The translations under genes were made by a program, and so were the position numbers. A stretch of DNA of 45,945 nt from Myxococcales bacterium (GTDB lineage: Bacteria > Myxococcota_A > Polyangia > Polyangiales > Polyangiaceae): positions 1 through 45,945 of the forward strand of contig JANXLV010000114.1 of NCBI GenBank assembly GCA_025355005.1, written 5' to 3'. Below the pieces are notes generated by a model. It did not search any database, was not told the DNA's origin, and saw only the letters and a program-made list of their open reading frames with translations. Shown here piece by piece: positions 8,142-15,664 of this stretch (its first letter is position 1; every line of letters starts with the position of its first letter).

Positions 8142-9245
8142 TCACTTCTCCTGGATGCGTCCGAGCTCGCGGATGAGCCCTTCGAGGAATGCCTTGTCCG
8201 ATGCTGCGCTGACGAGCTCGAGATCGATCATCGCCAGCGCCTGTGGCGCGAGCGTGGACTCCGACTGCGCCAGTGACGTGCGGCTCGCGACGAGGCTCCC
8301 GATCCGCGCGTTCACGACGGCGAGCTCCGTGCGGGCCTGGGTCGAAGCGCTTGTCACATGCTGCTTCAGCACCTCGAGCTGGCGCGGCAGCTCGTAGCGC
8401 GCTGTCTTGAGCTCCTGCTCACGCGCCTCCAGGTACCGCGCATCGTCGCGACCGTGCCAGTACTGCCCGACGTTGTAGCTGAGCTGCACGACGCCGAACC
8501 AGTCGTCCTTCGTCCCGGGCGCAATGGGCGGGAGATAGCCGCCCGTCACGTTCACCTCCCATGGATCGATCGCGCGGATGCGGACCAGGTCGCGCTCGAA
8601 CCTGTTCGTGTTGCTCTGGACGTCTCGCGCAAGCCTGGTGAGGTCGGCGCCGCTCGCGTCGAAGCCGGTCGCCGTGAGACGCTCCACCTCGCCGCGTACC
8701 TGCGCGCGCGTCCGCTCGAGCAGCACGACCTTCGTCCGTACTCCCTCCACCTCGACGAGCGTCGATGTCTGCGCGGCCAGGCGCTCGAGCATCTTCGCCT
8801 CGATCGCGTCCCACCCTGCCTTCTGCGAGTCGAGGACCCGGAGCTGATCGCGCAGCGCGCCGAGCCGCCCGATGTCTGGCGCGTGGAGCACGAGCTCCTG
8901 CGCGCTGATGATGCTCTTGTGGGCGTCGCAGTCGGACTCGCCCGCCTGGTCGACGATGACACCCTTGTAGATGTTGCTCGGCGAGAGCGTGACACCGGCG
9001 CGGAACTGGTAGGCGGAGCCGCTGCTGGTGGGATCCAGCTGACCGCCTTTCTGCAGGCCGCTCGGCAGCTTCACGCCTTCCACGCGCACCGTCGGTGCGT
9101 AGAGGAGCGCGGAGTCAGAGCCGGCGCGCGCGCGCGCACGAGCGCAGTAGCTGTCCTCGGCGCGTGCCGCCTGCGGAGCGATCAGCGTGAGGAGCGACAC
9201 GAGCCCGAGAGCCGTCGGGCGAATCTTGGCAATGCGTGGGTTCAT
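8142..9245 (-). CDS. TolC-like outer-membrane channel protein
   Basis: 367 aa with a signal peptide (ending PQAARA/EDS). Long amphipathic helical stretches (about 125-215 and 270-365) flank a segment typical of barrel strands (PWEVNVTGGYLPPIAPG...WFGVVQLSYNVGQYW, about 230-265). This helix-strand-helix order resembles the repeat of TolC/OEP proteins, but the protein is some 100 residues shorter than TolC, so one barrel/helix half may be reduced. ATG 9245 is chosen over a GTG/ATG further upstream because CGAGG lies 7-8 bases before it and the signal peptide begins there. First gene of the minus-strand exopolysaccharide unit, divergent from purC. Confidence 0.75.
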   Translation of the reverse strand: MNPRIAKIRPTALGLVSLLTLIAPQAARAEDSYCARARARAGSDSALLYAPTVRVEGVKLPSGLQKGGQLDPTSSGSAYQFRAGVTLSPSNIYKGVIVDQAGESDCDAHKSIISAQELVLHAPDIGRLGALRDQLRVLDSQKAGWDAIEAKMLERLAAQTSTLVEVEGVRTKVVLLERTRAQVRGEVERLTATGFDASGADLTRLARDVQSNTNRFERDLVRIRAIDPWEVNVTGGYLPPIAPGTKDDWFGVVQLSYNVGQYWHGRDDARYLEAREQELKTARYELPRQLEVLKQHVTSASTQARTELAVVNARIGSLVASRTSLAQSESTLAPQALAMIDLELVSAASDKAFLEGLIRELGRIQEK

Positions 9246-9346
9246 CCAGGACCTCGGGCGAGCCGCCTGTGAAGACGGTTGCCCGATCGAGTGCAAGCGG
9301 CTTGCCACGCGCCGGCCCGCTCTTTTCGCGCCGTTTTCCCCTCGCT

Positions 9347-9362
9347 CGTCATCCCGATGACG
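9347..9362. promoter_or_regulatory. Perfect inverted repeat in the divergent purC / exopolysaccharide promoter region
   Basis: CGTCATCCCGATGACG: two 7-bp arms around CC. It lies 102 bp upstream of the TolC-like gene start and 74 bp upstream of the purC start, in the only intergenic region between these divergent units, so it could be an operator for either. No known binding-site consensus is matched with confidence. Confidence 0.35.
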
Positions 9363-9435
9363 GGGGGTGGACGGCGAGCGTCAAGGCGACGACTTCGGGC
9401 GCTCGTCCGGGCCTCCGTGGTGTAGAACCAACGCC

Positions 9436-10404
9436 ATGGCCACCGAGCGGACCGTCCGCGACGCACTGCCTTTTGCCCTCGCCGAGACCGAATTCCCGGA
9501 GCTTGGCGTGAAGTACGAGGGCAAGGTGCGCGACAACTATTCGCAGCCCGACCACACGCGGCTGCTCGTCGCGACGGATCGCATCAGCGCGTTCGATCAC
9601 GTCCTCGGGACCGTGCCCTTCAAGGGGCAGGTGCTCACGCGGCTGTCCGCGTACTGGTTCGAGCTCACGAAGAGCGTCGTGCCGAACCACTTCCTGGGTC
9701 TCCCGGATCCGCAGGTGCTTCGCTGCGTGGAGTGTCAGCCGATCATGGCCGAGATGGTCGTGCGCGCGTACCTCACCGGCACGACGTCGACGAGCATCTG
9801 GACCGCGTACGAGAAGGGCGCGCGAACCTTCTGCGGGTACGCGCTTCCCGACGGGATGAAGAAGAACCAGAAGCTCGCGCGCCCCATCCTCACCCCCGCG
9901 ACGAAGGCGCCCAAGGGCGAGCACGACGTCTCCGGGTCGCGCGCCGACATTCTTGCGACCGGGCACGTGTCCGCCGCGGACTTCGACGGCGCGGCGGCGC
10001 TCGCGATGAAGCTCTTCGACGCGGGGCAGCGCGCGTGCGAGGAGCGCGGCCTCATCCTCGTCGACACCAAGTACGAGCTCGGCAAGACCAGGGACGGCAA
10101 GATCATCGTCATCGACGAGATCCACACGCCCGACTCCTCGCGCTTCTGGATGCGGAGCACGTACGAGGAGCGGTTCGCGTCCGGCTTCGATCCGGAGCCG
10201 CTCGATAAGGATTTCGTGCGCCGCTACTACACCGGCATCGGCTACAAGGGCGACGGTCCGCCGCCGCCGTTGCCGGACGACGTGCGCGTGGGCGCCGCGC
10301 TCCGCTACATCGAGGCGTTCGAGCGGATCACGGGCGAGTCGTTCGTTCCGGACACCGCGCCGCCGGCAGCCCGTATTCGAAAGAACCTGAGAGGAGCGTC
10401 ATGA
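9436..10404 (+). CDS. purC: Phosphoribosylaminoimidazole-succinocarboxamide (SAICAR) synthase
   Basis: 322 aa; ligates aspartate to CAIR in purine biosynthesis, using ATP, in the cytosol. Family signatures are clear: KYEGKVRDNY near the N-terminus, ATDRISAFD, the RAYLTGTTSTSIW region, and VDTKYELGKTRDGKIIVIDEIHTPDSSRFW, which corresponds to the conserved nucleotide/metal-binding segment. The length suits the longer fungal/bacterial-type PurC. ATG 9436 starts the conserved N-terminus. The stop overlaps the purS start by 4 bp (ATGA), so the two are translationally coupled. Confidence 0.97.
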   Translation: MATERTVRDALPFALAETEFPELGVKYEGKVRDNYSQPDHTRLLVATDRISAFDHVLGTVPFKGQVLTRLSAYWFELTKSVVPNHFLGLPDPQVLRCVECQPIMAEMVVRAYLTGTTSTSIWTAYEKGARTFCGYALPDGMKKNQKLARPILTPATKAPKGEHDVSGSRADILATGHVSAADFDGAAALAMKLFDAGQRACEERGLILVDTKYELGKTRDGKIIVIDEIHTPDSSRFWMRSTYEERFASGFDPEPLDKDFVRRYYTGIGYKGDGPPPPLPDDVRVGAALRYIEAFERITGESFVPDTAPPAARIRKNLRGAS

Positions 10405-10646
10405 GCAAGAAGGCCACCGTGCTCGTTCGGTTGAAGTCGGAGGTCCTCGACCCGCAGGGGGACGCCGTGAAGCGCGCGCTCGCGCGACAGGGCTTCTCGG
10501 GCGTCGTGAGCGTGCGGATCGGCAAGCTCATCGAAATCGAGCTGGAGGACTCCGCCGCCAGCGCTGGCCTGACCGAGAAGCTCCAGAAGATGTCGGACGA
10601 ACTCCTCGCGAACCCGGTCATCGAGGACTACGAAGTTTTAGTGTAG
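10401..10646 (+). CDS. purS: Phosphoribosylformylglycinamidine synthase subunit PurS
   Basis: 81 aa, the usual PurS size. The pattern VLVRLKSEVLDPQGDAVKRALARQGF, then VRIGKLIEIEL, then LLANPVIEDYEV at the C-terminus is diagnostic. PurS bridges PurL and PurQ in the three-part FGAM synthase, which converts FGAR to FGAM with glutamine and ATP. The start ATG overlaps the purC stop (ATGA). purQ and purL do not follow: a convergent M50 protease gene lies 32 bp downstream, so they must be elsewhere in the genome. Confidence 0.95.
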   Translation: MSKKATVLVRLKSEVLDPQGDAVKRALARQGFSGVVSVRIGKLIEIELEDSAASAGLTEKLQKMSDELLANPVIEDYEVLV

Positions 10647-10651
10647 CATGC

Positions 10652-10664
10652 ACGCATTTTGCGT
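10652..10664. terminator. Weak stem-loop between convergent purS and M50 protease genes
   Basis: ACGCA-TTT-TGCGT, a 5-bp perfect stem starting 5 bp after the purS stop, in the 32-bp gap between convergent genes. There is no clear T-tract on either side. Possibly part of a terminator; low confidence. Confidence 0.25.
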
Positions 10665-10678
10665 CTCGAGGCGCCGCG

Positions 10679-11863
10679 TCACATCGAGAAGGGCGTGGGC
10701 ATGAATAGCGCCAGGAAGAGCAGCAACGTGACGACGGCGATCGTGGCGCGCGCCGGACCAAGCCGCTCGTCGCTGACCTCGGGGTGATCGAACAGGCCGT
10801 GGGGGCGGAATACGCCGCGCGTGCGCTCCAGGAAGATCATCACGCCCAGCGCGACTGCGAAGCCGGCCCACGCCGCGATGGACTTCGCGCCGCCCACCTT
10901 CGCGTAGCCCGGCAGCATCACGAGCGCTGCCGTGATCGCGATGCGCAGCGTCGGTGAAAGCACGGCGGCTCGCCGGTCCTTGCGCGACAGCGTCCCGAGG
11001 ATCGCGAGCATCTGGAACCAGGTGAGCCAGAACAGCGAGCCCTCCACGCGCGCGCCCAGCACAGCCCATCCGTCACCCGAGCGCAGCGACAGGACGGTCT
11101 TCACGAGCACCGTGCCGCAGAAGAACAGGAACACGACGCGGTGGATGTTGCGCGCGAAGCCGTCCTGACGCTTGCCGAACAAGGCGTACGCGACGTGCCC
11201 GCCGTCCAGCTGGCCGACCGGCAGCAGGTTGATCATCGTCACGAACATCCCTGCCCATGCCGCGAACGCGAACGGCGAGAGCAAGAGCGTGTGCCCCGCC
11301 GGCAGGTCTGGTACGGCCAGACGATCGAGCAGCGTGAGCAAGAGAGAGTCCCCTAGCTCCACGCCGCCGCCCGTGGAAACCGGGATGATCTTCGAGTGGC
11401 ACGCGCCGTAGTAGTAGATGGGGATCGCAAGGCACAGCCCAGCAAGTGGGCCCGACGCGCCGATGTCGAGCAGCGCGTGCCGCGTGGGGATCTGTCCGCG
11501 CATCCTGATGACGGCGCCCATGGTGCCGAACGGTGACAGGAACGGGAGCGGGATGAAGAAGGGGAGTGACGTGTCCACCTTGTGGATGCGCGCAGCGATG
11601 TAGTGACCGAACTCGTGCGCGAGCAGGATGGCGAGCAGCGACACCGTGAACTCCGCACCGTGCACCAGCGCAGCGCGGGTGGCGAACGCAGCACGAAGCG
11701 CGTCCGTGAAGGTCGCGCCTTCACCAGCGTTCACGGACTCGTCGCCCAGCGTGGAGGTCGCGAGCACGCTCATCACCGTGAGCAGGAAAAGCACGAGGTT
11801 TCGCCGCCACGGCTGCGGCGCGGGGATCTCGGCGACGGCGTCAGGCTCGCGCGCGTAGGACAT
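10679..11863 (-). CDS. Site-2 protease family (M50) intramembrane metalloprotease
   Basis: 394 aa with several membrane helices. The zinc motif HEFGH is at 83-87 (catalytic Glu84) in the helix LLAILLAHEFGHYIA. The third metal ligand is expected at Asp220 in NLLPVGQLDGG, the classical LDG motif. The segment between carries the conserved PLPFLSPFGTMGAVIRM loop. There is no PDZ domain, unlike RseP. Such enzymes cut membrane-spanning substrates, often anti-sigma factors; the substrate here is unknown. Its 5' end overlaps the upstream stator-like gene by 23 bp, so translation is probably coupled. Last gene of a run that begins with thiolase. Confidence 0.93.
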   Translation of the reverse strand: MSYAREPDAVAEIPAPQPWRRNLVLFLLTVMSVLATSTLGDESVNAGEGATFTDALRAAFATRAALVHGAEFTVSLLAILLAHEFGHYIAARIHKVDTSLPFFIPLPFLSPFGTMGAVIRMRGQIPTRHALLDIGASGPLAGLCLAIPIYYYGACHSKIIPVSTGGGVELGDSLLLTLLDRLAVPDLPAGHTLLLSPFAFAAWAGMFVTMINLLPVGQLDGGHVAYALFGKRQDGFARNIHRVVFLFFCGTVLVKTVLSLRSGDGWAVLGARVEGSLFWLTWFQMLAILGTLSRKDRRAAVLSPTLRIAITAALVMLPGYAKVGGAKSIAAWAGFAVALGVMIFLERTRGVFRPHGLFDHPEVSDERLGPARATIAVVTLLLFLALFMPTPFSM

Positions 11864-12506
11864 CGGCGAATGCCTCCGTGAGCCTGTCGAGCTGCGGCGC
11901 GATCCGCGCGTCCATCACTCCCAGATCCGTGTCCAGCAAGAGCGAGCCAGGCGACAGCGTGTCGTCCGCGATGATCTCCACCGCGCCATCCTTCATGCCC
12001 AGGTCGCGGAGGCGCGCAGTGAGCAGTGGCGCGTCCGTCGGATGGGCGCGGATCTTCGCGCGCCGTGCCCCGCGCGCCTCACGCAGCGCCACTGCCGCAA
12101 GGTCGACGATGCGTTCGGGTGCGAGCGTGAGCTCCGCGCCGAGCAAGCGCTCCGCCAGCATCCGCGCCAGCTGCGTGGTCTGCGCGAGGTCGCGCTCGGC
12201 CCGTTCGGTATCCTCGGCGCGCAGCGCGATGAACCCGGCGGCGAACCTCGCGACCTCCCTCTCACGCGCGTCCTTCACCGCGTCCTCAGCCACGCGCGCG
12301 ACCTTGCGCTGGCCCTCGGCGAGCTCGGCCTCTGCACGCGTGCGCGCGTTCGCGATGATGCGCGCGGCCTCTGCATGCGCCTCCACCAACGTCGCGGGCA
12401 AGCGACGTGGCGCTCCGCGATTCCCCAGATCGAGCGACGTGGGCGCGTCCGCGTCCACATGCTCCTTCGGGAAGGCTCCCTTGATGACGCGCGCGCGGGT
12501 GATCAC
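11841..12506 (-). CDS. FliH/SctL (YscL/HrpE)-like stator protein, orphan
   Basis: 221 aa. An Ala/Glu/Arg-rich long helix (about 40-110) is followed by a compact C-terminal domain with the pattern AKIRAHPTDAPLLTARL, VEIIADDTLSPGSLLLDTDLGVMDARI, QLDRLTEAF. That is the typical signature of FliH, SctL and the related ATPase stators of flagellar and type III export (binding to FliI/SctN). The GTG start at 12506 overlaps the previous stop (GTGA). No ATPase, export gate or needle gene lies in this window, so it is an orphan here. It could also be an ATP-synthase-like stator relative. The family call is reasonably sure, the role is not. Confidence 0.75.
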   Translation of the reverse strand: MITRARVIKGAFPKEHVDADAPTSLDLGNRGAPRRLPATLVEAHAEAARIIANARTRAEAELAEGQRKVARVAEDAVKDAREREVARFAAGFIALRAEDTERAERDLAQTTQLARMLAERLLGAELTLAPERIVDLAAVALREARGARRAKIRAHPTDAPLLTARLRDLGMKDGAVEIIADDTLSPGSLLLDTDLGVMDARIAPQLDRLTEAFADVLRARA

Positions 12507-12712
12507 GTTGCGCCCAGCTCCAGCTCTTCCAGAGCATGCGCCAGCCGCGCAAGCTCCGCGCCGAGGGCCTTCGCACGGGTGGCTCGCTCGGGGCTTCGCA
12601 GCTGGGAAACCAGCGGCTCGGCCAGGTGTCGCACGTCTTCCGGAAGGCCCTCGGACGGATCCTCCGCGCCGAGGAGCGACGACATCGCGACATATGAACG
12701 CTGCCAGCTCAC
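12503..12712 (-). CDS. Small hypothetical protein (69 aa)
   Basis: A 69-aa helical, Leu/Ala/Glu-rich protein from GTG 12712 (ATG 12685, giving 60 aa, is an alternative). The last 25 residues (RATRAKALGAELARLAHALEEL) look like an amphipathic helix. Its stop overlaps the stator-like gene by 4 bp (GTGA) and its start is 9 bp from the MBL gene end, so it is embedded in the transcript. The position suggests a partner of the stator-like protein. No family recognised. Confidence 0.5.
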   Translation of the reverse strand: MSWQRSYVAMSSLLGAEDPSEGLPEDVRHLAEPLVSQLRSPERATRAKALGAELARLAHALEELELGAT

Positions 12713-12721
12713 CCGGTGATC

Positions 12722-13576
12722 CTATGCGCGCGCCGCGTGCTTGACGAGCGCGTAGGCGCCGTTCTTTTCAACCACCCGCCCATCCGCGACCAGCTTGTCC
12801 ACGTGCGTCTCCAGCGAGAGCATGGCGATGGGGAAGATCGCGATGGATACGTCATCGTAGACGTCGGGCAGGAGCGCTGCGAGCGTGCGCGTGCCCGAGG
12901 CCTTCTCGAGCGCCGTGAGCACCTTGCGTTCTCGCTTCAGCCGGTGATCGATGTAGTGTGCAAATAGTTTCGACGGCTCGTCGATGGGCTCACCGTGCGC
13001 GGGCAGCGCAAGTCGCGCGCCCAGGTCGCGCAGCCGCGCGAGCTCTGCGAGGTACACGCGCATGTCGCCGTCGCCGCGCGCGATGAGGATGGTGCCCACG
13101 CTCGCGACCATGTCGCCTACGACCACCGTGCCGCTCTTCTCTTCCAGGAGACACACGTGACCCGGCGCGTGCCCCGGCGTTATCAGCACGCGCCATGACG
13201 TGGGCGTGGGCCCATCCAGCACGATCTCCTCGCCTTCGCGCAGACGCACGGCCACGTCCGCGTCCAGGCGCAGCGCGGTCTCGTCGCTTGCCCACAAGGG
13301 AAGCGCGAGCGCCTCCGAGAGGAACTTCGCGCCGCCGATGTGATCAGGGTGATGGTGCGTGGCGATGATGCCCTTGAGCACGCGCCCTTGCGCGCGAAGT
13401 CCCTCTGCCCATTCCACGAACGCGCGACGCTCACCGTCGTAAGGCGTCGCCGGCTCCACGAGGAGCACCTCGCGGCTCCCGAGCGCATAGCTGTTCGTGT
13501 GCGTCGCCGGCGGAAGAGTGGGCGTCTCGGCCGGAAAAAGCGCAATGGTGCGCGAAATCTCGCGAGGCCGAATCAT
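12722..13576 (-). CDS. MBL-fold metallo-hydrolase with C-terminal winged-helix region (LACTB2-like)
   Basis: 284 aa. The metal-binding motif HHHPDH (His74, His76, Asp78, His79) is complete, followed by the PGHAPGH loop (His136 and His140), Asp155 in VVGDMV and His194 in PAHGEP. This is the full set for a dinuclear zinc site of the beta-lactamase/glyoxalase II fold. The last 60 or so residues (DHRLKRERKVLTALEKASGTRT...ETHVDKLVADGRVV) match the helical tail of LACTB2-type proteins. The substrate is unknown: thioester, nucleic acid or other. It lies 15 bp after the thiolase gene and probably belongs to the same transcript. Confidence 0.9.
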   Translation of the reverse strand: MIRPREISRTIALFPAETPTLPPATHTNSYALGSREVLLVEPATPYDGERRAFVEWAEGLRAQGRVLKGIIATHHHPDHIGGAKFLSEALALPLWASDETALRLDADVAVRLREGEEIVLDGPTPTSWRVLITPGHAPGHVCLLEEKSGTVVVGDMVASVGTILIARGDGDMRVYLAELARLRDLGARLALPAHGEPIDEPSKLFAHYIDHRLKRERKVLTALEKASGTRTLAALLPDVYDDVSIAIFPIAMLSLETHVDKLVADGRVVEKNGAYALVKHAARA

Positions 13577-13591
13577 CCCGAACCTTCCGCT

Positions 13592-14776
13592 TCAGACGCG
13601 TTCGACGAGGATCGCGAGGCCTTCGCCGCCGCCGATGCAGATCGACGCGATGCCGCGCTTCTTGTTCTGATCCTTCAGCGTGTGGAGCAGCGTGGTGACG
13701 ATGCGCGCGCCGCTCGCGCCGATGGGGTGACCCAGGGCGACAGCGCCGCCACGGACGTTCACCTTCTGGCGATCGATCTTCGTGAGGTCGGCGGAGACCA
13801 TCGCGACGACCGCGAACGCCTCGTTGATCTCGAAGAGGTCCACGTCCGCGAGCGCGACGCCCGTCTTCGTGGCGAGCTCAGTCATGGCCTTCGCGGGCGC
13901 GGTGGTGAACCACTCCGGATCCTGCGCGACGCTCGAATAGCCGACGATCTTCGCGAGCGGCTGGAGTCCGTGCTTCTTCACGGCGGCCTCGCTCGCGAGG
14001 ACGAGCGCGCTCGCACCGTCATTGATCGAAGACGCGTTCGCCGCGGTGATGGTTCCGTCCTTCGCGAACGCCGGCTTCAGCGACGCGAACTTTGAAGGGT
14101 CACCCTTGCTCGGTCCCTCGTCGTCCTTGATGAGGAGCGCGTCGCCCTTGCGCTGCGGCACGCTCACGGGCTCGATCTCGGCTACGAACTGGCCTTCCTT
14201 CTGCGCGGACAGCGCCTTGCGGAAGCTCTCCTTCGCGAACTCGTCCTGGGCCTCGCGCGAGTACTTGTATTCTGCAGCGCACTTGTCGCCGCAGTTGCCC
14301 ATGTGGACGTTCTTGTACGGGTCCCAGAGGCCGTCGAAGATCATCCCGTCCACCGCGGTCTGGTTGCCCATGCGGTAACCACTGCGTGCACCTTGCAGGT
14401 AATACGGAACGTTCGACATCGACTCCATGCCGCCGGCGATCACGATCTCCTGATCGCCCATGCCGATGGTCTTCGCCGCGAGCAGGATTGCCTGCAGCCC
14501 CGAGCCGCAGACCTTGCCCACCGTGGTGGCGGGGACCGTGTTCGGGATGCCCGCGAAGATCGCCGCCTGACGCGCGGGCGCCTGGCCGATGCCCGCGGAG
14601 AGCACGTTGCCCATGAACACCTCGCCCACGTCCGCCGCAGCGACCTTGGCACGTGCGAGCGCGCCCTTGATCGCCGTCGCGCCGAGCTCGGGCGCCTTGA
14701 GGCTTGCGAGCGCGCCCTGGAACGCGCCGATGGGGGTACGGGCAGCCGAGACGATGTAGACCGGGGGAAGTGCCAT
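13592..14776 (-). CDS. Acetyl-CoA C-acetyltransferase (thiolase)
   Basis: 394 aa, the normal thiolase length. Nucleophile Cys90 is in VGKVCGSG, His350 in GGAVALGHPIGASG and the second catalytic Cys380 in CIGGGEG; the NEAFA motif is present. All active-site residues are intact. The enzyme condenses two acetyl-CoA to acetoacetyl-CoA, or cleaves 3-ketoacyl-CoA, in the cytosol, and feeds polyhydroxybutyrate, mevalonate or fatty-acid turnover; sequence alone does not choose between atoB, phaA and fadA types. First gene of a closely spaced minus-strand run (MBL, 69-aa, stator-like, M50). Divergent from a lipoprotein gene 43 bp away. Confidence 0.95.
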   Translation of the reverse strand: MALPPVYIVSAARTPIGAFQGALASLKAPELGATAIKGALARAKVAAADVGEVFMGNVLSAGIGQAPARQAAIFAGIPNTVPATTVGKVCGSGLQAILLAAKTIGMGDQEIVIAGGMESMSNVPYYLQGARSGYRMGNQTAVDGMIFDGLWDPYKNVHMGNCGDKCAAEYKYSREAQDEFAKESFRKALSAQKEGQFVAEIEPVSVPQRKGDALLIKDDEGPSKGDPSKFASLKPAFAKDGTITAANASSINDGASALVLASEAAVKKHGLQPLAKIVGYSSVAQDPEWFTTAPAKAMTELATKTGVALADVDLFEINEAFAVVAMVSADLTKIDRQKVNVRGGAVALGHPIGASGARIVTTLLHTLKDQNKKRGIASICIGGGEGLAILVERV

Positions 14777-14819
14777 GTTCGAAACCTCTTTCGCCGGATA
14801 TATAGTCGCGAGAGTGAAA

Positions 14820-15365
14820 ATGTTCGAGCCCCACTTGCACGCACTGCGTCATCGGCGCCTGTTCGGCTTGTTTTGCGCTGCGCTGGCGATCGCGGCGGCC
14901 GCGGGGGCGTGCAGCTCGTCCGCTCCGACGGAGCCCGTTCCCACAGGCGATGGTGGCGACGACCTCGACGGCGGCACGCGGCTGGCGACCTGCCCCAAGA
15001 CGGCGCCCGTCGCGGGCACGGTGTGTACGGCCCCCGAGGGCACCACGTGCGCGTTCGGCGTGTGCGACGGAATATATGCAGTATGCACGGGTGGAGTGTG
15101 GAGGCCGACCCCCGTGACGCCTGTGCCCTCCGGATTCCCCGAGGGGGTGCCTTCATCTGGCAGCCCCTGCCCCGCGTGCTTCTCCGCCGATGCGTCGCAT
15201 CTCTACTTGCAACCGTGCGCCGCCGACGCGAGCGCAGTCCGTGCGAGCTGCGTCTCGGCGAAGTGGGAGCTCGTGGACGACACGTGCGTGATCGAAGCGG
15301 GCACCAGTGAAGGCGGCAGCGACGCGGGCGTTGACGCGATGAGTGACGCAGACGCGGGCGACTAG
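14820..15365 (+). CDS. Cys-rich secreted lipoprotein
   Basis: 181 aa from ATG 14820. The signal peptide (RHRRLFGLFCAALAIAAAAG) ends in the lipobox AAGAC followed by SSSAPTEP. The mature part has about 11 Cys in small loops (ATCPKT, GTVCTAPEGTTCAFGVCDG, YAVCTGG, SPCPACF, QPCAAD, ASCVS, DTCVI), a pattern common in extracellular Myxococcota lipoproteins. The C-terminal Gly/Asp/Ala-rich tail is low complexity. No catalytic motif. An in-frame ATG at 14775 would add 15 residues before the basic region and is less likely. A hexamer tandem repeat begins 5 bp after the stop. Confidence 0.8.
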   Translation: MFEPHLHALRHRRLFGLFCAALAIAAAAGACSSSAPTEPVPTGDGGDDLDGGTRLATCPKTAPVAGTVCTAPEGTTCAFGVCDGIYAVCTGGVWRPTPVTPVPSGFPEGVPSSGSPCPACFSADASHLYLQPCAADASAVRASCVSAKWELVDDTCVIEAGTSEGGSDAGVDAMSDADAGD

Positions 15366-15370
15366 GCCTT

Positions 15371-15430
15371 CGACTTCGACCTCGACCTCGACCTCGACCT
15401 CGACCTCGACCTCGACCTCGACCTCGACCT
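15371..15430. repeat. Hexanucleotide tandem repeat (CGACCT, 10 units)
   Basis: One variant unit CGACTT (15371-15376) followed by nine perfect CGACCT units to 15430. It begins five bases after the stop codon of the Cys-rich lipoprotein. The unit length is a multiple of three and the tract is outside any supported gene. Perfect copies imply recent expansion. The rest of the gap to 15664 holds two stem-loops (listed separately) and a leader. Confidence 0.9.
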
Positions 15431-15453
15431 GCACCTTCGCCAGTGTCCTTCCA

Positions 15454-15519
15454 TGACTCCACCTGTGGCGCGTGAGTCACGGGGGATTGTGCAACCGCAT
15501 ACTGGCGTTCACGCGCCAG
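15454..15519. other. Two stem-loops in the leader region before the outer-membrane protein gene
   Basis: TGACTC (15454-15459) pairs with GAGTCA (15474-15479) across 14 bases. Separately CTGGCG (15502-15507) pairs with CGCCAG (15514-15519) across 6 bases. Neither is followed by a T-tract. They may be remnants of the upstream gene's terminator or structures in the leader of the downstream gene. No other feature is seen between 15520 and the ribosome-binding site at 15651. Confidence 0.3.
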
Positions 15520-15664
15520 GGTGGCCAAATGCGGATCGGCCTGTTTTTCCCGTGTGGCACGCCGCCTGCTCTATGTCTCTCCACGCACGCCGCGACGCAC
15601 CCCGCTGCCCGGGCGCGTGCCTCATCACCACACCAACAAGCCCCACCAAAAGGGAGTTTTCACC

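Noticed and set aside
15153..15434. Minus frame beginning with a Val-Glu dipeptide repeat
   Set aside because: The repeat is the translation of the CGACCT tandem tract; no ribosome-binding site or conserved sequence.
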